Shown here piece after piece: positions 22,205 through 27,459 of a stretch of DNA of 27,459 nucleotides. This DNA comes from JAGWFU01 sp035534575. GTDB taxonomy: Archaea > Micrarchaeota > Micrarchaeia > Micrarchaeales > Micrarchaeaceae. The notes beneath the pieces were generated by a model, which worked only from the letters and a program-made list of their open reading frames with translations, did not search any database and was not told the DNA's origin. Numbering within the stretch: the first letter of the stretch is position 1; each line of letters opens with the position of its first letter. The stretch covers positions 1 to 27,459 of the forward strand of contig DATLRT010000006.1 in NCBI GenBank assembly GCA_035534575.1, given 5' to 3'. The translations under genes and the position numbers were made by a program.

Positions 22205-23635
22205 TTATCCGACCGAGTTGGACATGTCCAGCTTTATCAGTCTCTTGAGCTCAATGGAGTACTCCATAGGCAGCGCCTTGGAGAGCGGCTCAAGGAATCC
22301 GAGCACTATCGTAGTAAGCGCCTCCTCCTCAGTGAGGCCCCTTGACATCAAGTAGAACAACTGCTCCTCGCCCACCTTGCCCGTGCTGGCCTCGTGAGTT
22401 ATGCTCGCGTCATCCCGGTTCACCTCCATATACGGGAAGGTGTTGGTCTTTGACTCCTCGTCAAGCAGAAGCGCGTCACACCTTACTGTGGACTTGACAT
22501 TGGTGGCATTGGCGCCTATGTGCAGCAAGCCCCTGTAAGTGGTAACCCCGTTTCCTGAGCTGACGCTCTTTGATATTATCTGTGAAGTGGTGTCTGGAGC
22601 AAGGTGGTATATCTTTCCGCCAGAGTCCTGGACCTGACCCTCTCCGGCAACCGCAATCGACATGACCTCACCATGCGCGCCTCTCTCCTTGAGGAAGATG
22701 CTAGGGTACTTCATGTTCAACTTGCTGCCTATGTTCCCGTCAATCCATTCGACGCGCGCGTTCTCGTACGCGAACGCCCTCTGAGTCACAAGGTTGTAAA
22801 CGTTCTTTGACCAGTTCTGTATAGTCACATACCTTATGTGTGCATTCTTGTGCGCCACAAGCTCCACTACTGCGGAATGCAGTGATGCGCTCATGTATAT
22901 CGGGGCAGTGCATCCCTCAACATAAGTTATATCGGCTCCCTCGTCCGCGATTATAAGAGTCCTCTCGAACTGTCCCGCCTTCTCGGAGTTGATCCTGAAG
23001 TAAGCCTGCAGCGGAAGCTTAACCTTCACCCCCTTGGGCACATAAATGAACGAGCCGCCGGACCACACCGCCGTGTTAAGCGCGGCGAACTTGTTGTCGC
23101 TTGATGGTATGACCGTGCCAAAGTACTTCTTCATGAGCTCGGGGTACTTCTTCACAGCCTCGTCAGTGCTGATGAATACAACGCCCTCCTTCGCCAGGTC
23201 CTCCCTAATGTGGGAATAGACGACCTCTGAGTCGTACTGCGCCTCTGCACCCGCAAAGAACTTTCTCTCCGCCTCTGGTATTCCGAGCTTGTCGAACGTG
23301 TCCTTTATCTCCTTCGGCACGTCGTCCCAGTTGCTGCCCTTCCTGTCCGTCGGCTTAAGGTAGTAGTAAATGTCATCATAGTCTATCTCGTTGAGGTTGC
23401 CTCCCCACTGCGGTATCGGCTTGCTCTTGAATATCTTGTAAGCTGCCAGCCTCTTCTCCAGCATCCACTCCGGCTCGCCCTTCATCCGCGATATCTCTCT
23501 GACTATCTCCTCGTCAAGCCCCTTCCTTGACTTGAAGTTGTACTCAAAATTGTCGTTGAAGCCGTACCTAGCCTGGTACTCGTTATCCTTTACTACGACC
23601 TCCTCTCCCGAAGTGACTTCAACCTGATTTTGCAT
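22205..23635 (-). CDS. sufB: Fe-S scaffold protein SufB
   Basis: 476 aa, the first gene of the operon, with AGGTG 5 nt upstream of the ATG. Family landmarks are the N-terminal R-Y-G-F, W-S-G-G-S-F-I-Y-V-P-K-G-V-K-V, Y-V-E-G-C-T-A-P, S-T-V-R-C-D-A-L-L-L (persulfide-accepting Cys), and P-Y-M-E-V-N-R-D-D-A-S-I-T-H-E-A-S-T-G-K-V, then F-Y-L-M-S-R-G-L. It forms the nascent Fe-S cluster with SufC and SufD. A TATA box and a 19-bp palindrome lie immediately upstream. Confidence 0.97.
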   Translation of the reverse strand: MQNQVEVTSGEEVVVKDNEYQARYGFNDNFEYNFKSRKGLDEEIVREISRMKGEPEWMLEKRLAAYKIFKSKPIPQWGGNLNEIDYDDIYYYLKPTDRKGSNWDDVPKEIKDTFDKLGIPEAERKFFAGAEAQYDSEVVYSHIREDLAKEGVVFISTDEAVKKYPELMKKYFGTVIPSSDNKFAALNTAVWSGGSFIYVPKGVKVKLPLQAYFRINSEKAGQFERTLIIADEGADITYVEGCTAPIYMSASLHSAVVELVAHKNAHIRYVTIQNWSKNVYNLVTQRAFAYENARVEWIDGNIGSKLNMKYPSIFLKERGAHGEVMSIAVAGEGQVQDSGGKIYHLAPDTTSQIISKSVSSGNGVTTYRGLLHIGANATNVKSTVRCDALLLDEESKTNTFPYMEVNRDDASITHEASTGKVGEEQLFYLMSRGLTEEEALTTIVLGFLEPLSKALPMEYSIELKRLIKLDMSNSVG

Positions 23636-23646
23636 TGATGCACCTA

Positions 23647-23665
23647 ATTATAACCGTGTTATAAT
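23647..23665. promoter_or_regulatory. Perfect 8-bp inverted repeat at the suf promoter (candidate operator)
   Basis: ATTATAAC (23647-23654) and GTTATAAT (23658-23665) are exact reverse complements separated by CGT. The element lies between the TATA box (23681-23690) and the sufB start, covering the transcription start predicted about 25 nt from TATA. A dimeric regulator bound here would block initiation. The HTH protein in the operon is the obvious candidate. Confidence 0.6.
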
Positions 23666-23680
23666 CGTTGGCCTTCTCGG

Positions 23681-23690
23681 AGTATTTAAG
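23681..23690 (-). promoter_or_regulatory. TATA box of the suf operon
   Basis: On the minus strand CTTAAATACT lies about 46-55 nt before the sufB ATG, predicting a leader of about 25 nt. That fits the presence of a Shine-Dalgarno sequence at this gene. Confidence 0.55.
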
Positions 23691-23733
23691 CCTATCGCTG
23701 AAAATATGACAGCTTCTTACAAAAGTTGCGTGG

Positions 23734-24063
23734 CTACACCGTTGCGGCAACATCCTTCCTTAAAAACAGCGTCTTTACCTCATTTATGTACTCGGGTTTT
23801 ATGTTGTATTTTGCCTCTATGCGGGTCTTATCGCCAACCATTATGGGATTTTCATAATCCATCTTGCTTCCCATAATCTCCATATCATAGAATAATCTTG
23901 TAATCGCGTGCGTTATGCTGGATTCGGTTGTCCTCAGCTTGTCCTGCAGCTCCCTTATGCTCATGCCCTTGTTATCTGCGGCAAACAGCTTTCCCATTTG
24001 CCTCACCGTATCATCAGCCATCTTTCCTGTGAATGCAACCTCAACTAATGTCGGCCCAGCCAT
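23734..24063 (-). CDS. Small winged-helix-like protein, unknown function
   Basis: This 109-aa protein is divergent from the ALDH gene. The middle segment M-S-I-R-E-L-Q-D-K-L-R-T-T-E-S-S-I-T-H-A-I-T-R-L-F-Y-D-M-E-I-M-G reads as two helices of a winged helix-turn-helix: a locus-sensing helix, then a recognition helix before the wing. DNA binding is therefore possible but unproven. It has no cysteines and no membrane segment. A minus-strand CTTTTATC at 24091-24098, about 31 nt upstream of the ATG, could be its TATA element. No named family was recognised. Confidence 0.6.
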   Translation of the reverse strand: MAGPTLVEVAFTGKMADDTVRQMGKLFAADNKGMSIRELQDKLRTTESSITHAITRLFYDMEIMGSKMDYENPIMVGDKTRIEAKYNIKPEYINEVKTLFLRKDVAATV

Positions 24064-24128
24064 AGTATCACAAGTAATTTTACAGCTAGGGATAAAAGGC
24101 TACTGTCCCTCTTTTGCTCTGCGCAAAC

Positions 24129-24137
24129 ATTATAAAC
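24129..24137 (+). promoter_or_regulatory. TATA box of the ALDH gene
   Basis: ATTATAAAC is centred about 35 nt before the TTG start at 24168. GGGTGG at 24158-24163 then acts as the Shine-Dalgarno sequence and supports the TTG start. Confidence 0.5.
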
Positions 24138-24167
24138 TTCAACAGTCTCTCAATATTGGGTGGTTAA

Positions 24168-25790
24168 TTGCCGCACAGCTTTGAAAATGAGTCTACTTAT
24201 CAGAAATTTCTGTCATCTGGAAAGGAGGTGGAGTTCGACAGGCTATTCGACCAGGCAGCCGAGGCTGCAAAGGCAGAGTTTGGCGGTAGGTACCCGATGT
24301 ACATTGCCGGCAAACAGGTATACTCCGCCGAGACGCTAAGTGAGACGTCGCCTATAAGCTCAGATATCACAATCGGCAACTTCCAAAAAGGCAGTGCAGG
24401 CGATGCAAAAAACGCAATAGCAGCCGCATCAGAGGCATTCAAGGTCTGGAGCGAGACCGATTACAAGGAGAGGGCTGCGATATTCAGCGCAATTGCAGAC
24501 ATATTCTCAAAGGAAAAGTTCAACCTTGCCGCAATACTGAGCTACGAGAACGGGAAATCAAGATACGAGTCCATAGGCGAGGTCGACGAGGCTATAGACT
24601 TCATGCGCTACTACTCCAACGAGCTTCTGATAAACAAGGGATACCTCAGAAAGACAAAGTTGGCATCTAGCGGCGAAAAGGTCTCTGCTGGATTCCAGGG
24701 TGCTCCATCTGGGGGTGAGGATGTCACGATAAGGATGAGGCCCTATGGTGTTTTCGGTGTGATTGCGCCGTTCAATTTCCCCATCTCCATATCTGTTGGC
24801 ATGAGCGTAGGGGCTCTCATAACTGGTAACACCGTCGTGTTCAAGCCCTCATCGACTGACAACCCAACAATGCTTACAGGCCTAAAGATATACGAGCTCT
24901 TCAAGCAGGGCGGCCTTCCTGATGGGGTATTCAACTATCTCACCGGACCTGGGTCAACCGTTGGCGATGAGTTGGCCACTAACGACGTGGTCTCTGGCAT
25001 AGTGTTTACGGGCTCAAAGGCGACTGGGTTCGGGATGATGGCGAAGAACTTCTCTCAGGGGAAGAAGAAAGTCTTCGTAATGGAGATGGGCGGCAAGAAC
25101 CCCGTAATTCTGGGCAAGAAGTGCGACATCGACAAGGCGGTCACTGGCATAGCAAGCGCAGCATTCGGCTTTGCGGGCCAGAAGTGCAGCGCGCTGTCAC
25201 GGGTTTACGTCCACGAGTCGATAAAGGAGATGTTCGTCAGCAAGCTGATAGACAAGATAAGGACGTTCAAGATCGGCAACCCCATCAAGAAGGATATTTA
25301 CCTCGGGCCGCTGATAAGCAAGAATGCGTTCGACACATACACCGATGCGATAGCGAAGGCAAGGGCCGGCGGAAGGGTGCTCTATGGCGGCAACCAGGTG
25401 AGCGCCGGACTGAAGGGTTACTATGTCGAGCCCGCCATAATTGAGGTAAGGCACGATAACGACCTTGTGCACAGGGAGCTGTTCGTACCCATACTCTCCA
25501 TCGAGGGATACAAGCACTTCGACGAAGCCCTGGCCATGGCAAACGATGTCCAGTACGGTCTCACTGCAGGTCTGTACACAGACAGCAAGAAAGAGATCAA
25601 GGAGTTCTCGAACGGCATACAGTCCGGAGTGGTTTACATAAACAGGGAGATTAGCGCGACCACCGGAGCGATTGTTGGCGTCCACACATTCGTGGGCTGG
25701 AAGGACAGCGGGCTGACGGGCAAAGGCACGGGAAGCAAGCACTACCTACAACAGTTCATGAGGGAGCAAAGCGTCAGCATAACAAAGTGA
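24168..25790 (+). CDS. Aldehyde dehydrogenase, probably 1-pyrroline-5-carboxylate dehydrogenase
   Basis: 540 aa from a TTG at 24168, supported by GGGTGG 4 nt upstream and by the family-like N-terminus F-E-N-E-S-T-Y...Y-P-M-Y-I-A-G-K. The ALDH core has P-F-N-F-P (NAD site), V-F-K-P-S-S, F-T-G-S, catalytic Glu306 in V-M-E-M-G-G-K-N-P, and catalytic Cys340 in F-A-G-Q-K-C-S-A-L-S-R. G-Q-K-C-S-A-x-S-R is the form typical of P5C dehydrogenases, which oxidise glutamate semialdehyde to glutamate with NAD+. Proline dehydrogenase is encoded about 10 kb upstream, which supports this. Another aldehyde substrate cannot be excluded. Confidence 0.87.
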   Translation: MPHSFENESTYQKFLSSGKEVEFDRLFDQAAEAAKAEFGGRYPMYIAGKQVYSAETLSETSPISSDITIGNFQKGSAGDAKNAIAAASEAFKVWSETDYKERAAIFSAIADIFSKEKFNLAAILSYENGKSRYESIGEVDEAIDFMRYYSNELLINKGYLRKTKLASSGEKVSAGFQGAPSGGEDVTIRMRPYGVFGVIAPFNFPISISVGMSVGALITGNTVVFKPSSTDNPTMLTGLKIYELFKQGGLPDGVFNYLTGPGSTVGDELATNDVVSGIVFTGSKATGFGMMAKNFSQGKKKVFVMEMGGKNPVILGKKCDIDKAVTGIASAAFGFAGQKCSALSRVYVHESIKEMFVSKLIDKIRTFKIGNPIKKDIYLGPLISKNAFDTYTDAIAKARAGGRVLYGGNQVSAGLKGYYVEPAIIEVRHDNDLVHRELFVPILSIEGYKHFDEALAMANDVQYGLTAGLYTDSKKEIKEFSNGIQSGVVYINREISATTGAIVGVHTFVGWKDSGLTGKGTGSKHYLQQFMREQSVSITK

Positions 25791-25794
25791 TTCG

Positions 25795-26199
25795 TTGCTA
25801 TTGCAGTTTCTTTATCATAGGCAAAAATACTCGAAGACTAGGGTGACAATAGGAAAGCGTACGCTCGACGCTCTGGTAGCCGACACATTCGTGAAGAAGA
25901 TGATAGGCCTGATGTTCAGGGATGGCCTTCCAAGCGGCGGATGTATGCTCTTCGCGTTCGATTACAGCTCCCGCCAGGGAATATGGATGCGCAACATGAA
26001 GTTCCCAATAGACATCGTGTGGCTTGATGAGAAGAAGAGGATTACTGGTATGAAGAGCGGCACCAAGCCCGCCAACGGTTTCTTCGACTTCACCACTTAT
26101 TATCCAGGAAGCCCCTCCAAGTACATCATAGAGCTACCGAGCGGATTTTTGTCCAGAAACAAAGTCGGAAAGAACTCGAAAGTAAGCTTCAAAATATGA
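25795..26199 (+). CDS. DUF192 family protein
   Basis: About 134 aa from a TTG at 25795; another TTG at 25801 is possible. The family pattern is clear: V-A-D-T-F-V-K-K-M-I-G-L-M-F-R-D-G-L-P, then G-C-M-L-F-A-F, then G-I-W-M-R-N-M-K-F-P-I-D-I-V-W-L-D, then Y-I-I-E-L-P-S-G-F. DUF192 proteins are small beta-rich proteins of unknown function, often exported in bacteria; here no clear signal peptide is seen. It starts 4 nt after the ALDH stop and is probably co-transcribed with it. Confidence 0.85.
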   Translation: MLLQFLYHRQKYSKTRVTIGKRTLDALVADTFVKKMIGLMFRDGLPSGGCMLFAFDYSSRQGIWMRNMKFPIDIVWLDEKKRITGMKSGTKPANGFFDFTTYYPGSPSKYIIELPSGFLSRNKVGKNSKVSFKI

Positions 26200-26245
26200 T
26201 AAAAGAAGAAAAAGAAAAAATAAGGGAGGAGAATTATCTCCTTCC
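26200..26245 (-). terminator. Hairpin plus T-tract terminator of the 74-aa gene
   Basis: On the minus strand a 9-bp stem (26237-26245 with 26224-26232, one G-T pair, 4-nt loop ATTA) contains the stop codon of the small gene. It is followed by a long T-rich run (TTATTTTTTCTTTTTC, about 26223-26208). T-runs alone terminate archaeal transcription; the stem in front makes it look like a bacterial intrinsic terminator. Confidence 0.65.
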
Positions 26246-26458
26246 CTTCCTGTTCATCTTGGCCCTAGCCACGTATCCGTTCTTGTCAATGAAGTAGAGG
26301 AATCCCGTCTCTCTCTTTACCTTTTCAGAGCCGACCTTTGCCTTCCTGCCCCTTGTGTTCGTCTTCATTGGCGTCCTCCAGACGTAGCCGTCCTTACCTA
26401 AGTAATATAGGTAGCCGTCCTCTCTGGACAACTTTTCACTTCCGATCTTTTCTGCCAT
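26234..26458 (-). CDS. Small basic protein built of two tandem repeats
   Basis: This 74-aa, lysine/arginine-rich protein consists of two copies of a unit of about 30 residues: I-G-S-E-K-L-S-R-E-D-G-Y-L-Y-Y-L-G-K-D-G-Y-V, and V-G-S-E-K-V-K-R-E-T-G-F-L-Y-F-I-D-K-N-G-Y-V. Each unit reads as a beta hairpin (G-Y/F-L-Y-Y/F-x-x-K-x-G-Y-V). A nucleic-acid-binding role is possible given the charge, but I do not recognise the family. GGTGA precedes the ATG, and a TATA-like GATATTTAAGG lies about 35 nt further up (26490s). The strong terminator suggests it is an independent, possibly abundant transcript. Confidence 0.75.
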   Translation of the reverse strand: MAEKIGSEKLSREDGYLYYLGKDGYVWRTPMKTNTRGRKAKVGSEKVKRETGFLYFIDKNGYVARAKMNRKGRR

Positions 26459-26590
26459 TATCTCACCAAATTATACACGCTAGATATCCTTAAATATCTA
26501 TCGTCGAGTTGCCGTCAGAAGGGAAAATTATCTCCGACGACAACTTTTGACGCCAAAACCAGAGTCCCCTCGGCGGCATATGGATAAACC

Positions 26591-26602
26591 ATTTTTAAAT
26601 CT
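26591..26602 (+). promoter_or_regulatory. TATA box of the PAC2 gene
   Basis: ATTTTTAAATCT is centred about 38 nt before the ATG at 26635, predicting a leader of about 10 nt. The rest of the 26459-26634 gap holds the divergent promoter of the 74-aa gene and nothing else I can identify. Confidence 0.45.
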
Positions 26603-26634
26603 TCTTGTGCAATAACTATCGTAGCGTTGATTTG

Positions 26635-27372
26635 ATGATAGAGATAAAGCTGTTCAAGAAGGTTGATTTTTCAAAGTACACGTTCATAGAGGGCTTCCCC
26701 GGGATAGGCCTAGTGGGTCCGATGGCAATAAGCTATATCATCGACAAGATGGGCCTGGAGTACGTTGGCTACCTCGAGAGCTCGGACTTCCCACCTCTCA
26801 TCTCGATCCACGACACAAAGCCTACGCCCCCGATAAGGGTGTATTTCAGCCAGAAGTCCAAGATAGTCACGATATTCGCCGAGTTCGCGGTTCCGCTGGA
26901 GCTGGTATATGGCATGACGGACGCGGTCTACGGCTTCATAACGAGCAACAAGATGTCCGGCATATTCTCGATAAGCGGGATTCCGGTGCAGTCGGGCACA
27001 GGGATGACCGCCCCGATGGCCGTGACGTCGAGGGACGGGGAGCTGAAGGCTGCGCAGAAGGTGGGACTAAAGCCCATCAAAGAGGGCGTGGTAACCGGGA
27101 TAACGGCGCTGCTGCTCAAGAAGTCCGCCCTTGACGGCTTCCCGGACACGAGCATAATGGTGCCCCTGGACCAGAACATGGCAAATCCCAAGTACGCGAA
27201 GGTGGCCATAGAAGCCCTAAACAGCCTGTTGGGGCTCGGAATAGACACCGAGGAGCTTACGAAGGAGGCCAAGGAGATGGAGGAGAAGCTTAAGGAGCTG
27301 ATGAAGCGCCACGCTGAAACACACGAATCATACAAGAAGGCCATAGACGAGGGGCCGTCGATGTACGCTTAA
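26635..27372 (+). CDS. PAC2-family protein (proteasome assembly chaperone-like)
   Basis: 245 aa from the ATG at 26635, placed about 10 nt after the start site predicted from the TATA. The N-terminus F-I-E-G-F-P-G-I-G-L-V-G-P-M-A and the G-Y-L-E-S-S-D-F-P-P-L segment are typical of archaeal PAC2/COG2047 proteins, homologues of the eukaryotic proteasome assembly chaperone PAC2. The last 40 residues form a charged helix or coiled coil (E-E-L-T-K-E-A-K-E-M-E-E-K-L-K-E-L-M-K-R). A role in 20S proteasome assembly is by homology only. The stop codon (27370-27372) directly abuts the first base of tRNA-Leu. Confidence 0.88.
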   Translation: MIEIKLFKKVDFSKYTFIEGFPGIGLVGPMAISYIIDKMGLEYVGYLESSDFPPLISIHDTKPTPPIRVYFSQKSKIVTIFAEFAVPLELVYGMTDAVYGFITSNKMSGIFSISGIPVQSGTGMTAPMAVTSRDGELKAAQKVGLKPIKEGVVTGITALLLKKSALDGFPDTSIMVPLDQNMANPKYAKVAIEALNSLLGLGIDTEELTKEAKEMEEKLKELMKRHAETHESYKKAIDEGPSMYA

Positions 27373-27459
27373 GCAGGGGTTGCAGAGTCTGGTCTGGCAA
27401 GGTCAAGCCACGGAAAAATGCGCAGGACTTAAGATCCTGTGGTCTAGCACCTTCGAGAG
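27373..27459 (+). tRNA. tRNA-Leu (TAA), 3' truncated by the window, with a D-loop intron
   Basis: The acceptor 5' strand GCAGGGG (27373-27379), D-stem GCA (27382-27384) with TGC (27419-27421), and anticodon stem CAGGA/TCCTG around CTTAAGA give anticodon TAA (27430-27432). The long variable arm is as expected for Leu. The T-arm and the acceptor 3' strand lie beyond the window. The D-loop is about 20 nt too long. A BHB fold accounts for it: TCTG (27388-27391) pairs with CGGA (27411-27414), the 3-nt bulges are GTC and AAA, and the inner stem is TGGC/GCCA. Cutting each bulge after its second base removes 27394-27416 (23 nt) and leaves a normal-sized D-loop. Confidence 0.85.
27394..27416 (+). other. 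Putative 23-nt BHB intron in the tRNA-Leu D-loop
   Basis: The central helix is TCTG/CGGA (one T-G pair), the 5' bulge GTC (27392-27394) and the 3' bulge AAA (27415-27417). The inner helix is TGGC (27395-27398)/GCCA (27407-27410) with an 8-nt loop. The splice sites fall in the D-loop just after G18-G19-U20, a non-canonical position. Confidence 0.7.

Noticed and set aside
25197..25742. 181-aa open frame antisense to the ALDH gene
   Set aside because: Shadow frame lying over the catalytic region of a well-conserved ALDH.
26505..26580. Apparent GTCG/TTGCCG repeats in the gap between the 74-aa gene and PAC2
   Set aside because: The matches are short and imperfect, with no stable stem and no C/D boxes, so an RNA gene is not supported.

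Overview
The window is archaeal chromosome. It has TATA-type promoters about 25 nt upstream of start codons (several genes look leaderless), bulge-helix-bulge (BHB) style tRNA introns, a C/D box guide sRNA, archaeal-type ProRS, a diphosphomevalonate decarboxylase homologue next to isopentenyl phosphate kinase, a PAC2 protein and a DUF929 protein. The compact layout, relaxed or misplaced tRNA introns and sequon-rich surface proteins suggest a DPANN archaeon, possibly of the Micrarchaeota/ARMAN type. That placement is inference. No mobile element, CRISPR array or gene-free stretch above 300 bp was seen.

Layout. 1-5500: the end of an OB-fold ssDNA-binding protein, then an envelope/glycan block (flippase-like membrane protein, GT4 glycosyltransferase, sulfatase/phosphatase-fold enzyme, DUF929 thioredoxin-fold protein, PAP2 phosphatase). 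5528-5663: tRNA-Trp with a 63-nt intron. 5700-9350: membrane and exported proteins (DUF4382 protein, internally duplicated membrane protein, DUF998 protein, sequon-rich surface protein). 9390-11460: small proteins and a Nudix hydrolase. 11580-13453: mevalonate-pathway pair. 13508-16397: HAD hydrolase, proline dehydrogenase and prolyl-tRNA synthetase in one tight operon, then tRNA-Gln and an EamA transporter. 17421-18185: a textbook C/D sRNA ending 5 nt before an alaX-type editing gene. 18186-23635 (minus strand): sufB-sufD-HTH regulator-sufC-sufS-sufU, with a perfect 8-bp inverted repeat at its promoter. 23734-26458: a small winged-helix-like protein, a P5C dehydrogenase-like ALDH, DUF192, and a 74-aa two-repeat protein with a hairpin/T-tract terminator. 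26635-27459: a PAC2 protein directly abutting a tRNA-Leu(TAA) that appears to carry a 23-nt BHB intron in its D-loop and runs off the window.

How the parts fit. Proline dehydrogenase and the P5C dehydrogenase-like ALDH could together convert proline to glutamate. The decarboxylase homologue plus IPK points to an archaeal alternative mevalonate route to isoprenoid lipids. The suf genes form a complete Fe-S assembly operon with a built-in cysteine-bearing HTH protein that could regulate it. The most unusual items are the D-loop intron of tRNA-Leu, the C/D sRNA forming the apparent leader of alaX, and the suf regulator plus palindrome.
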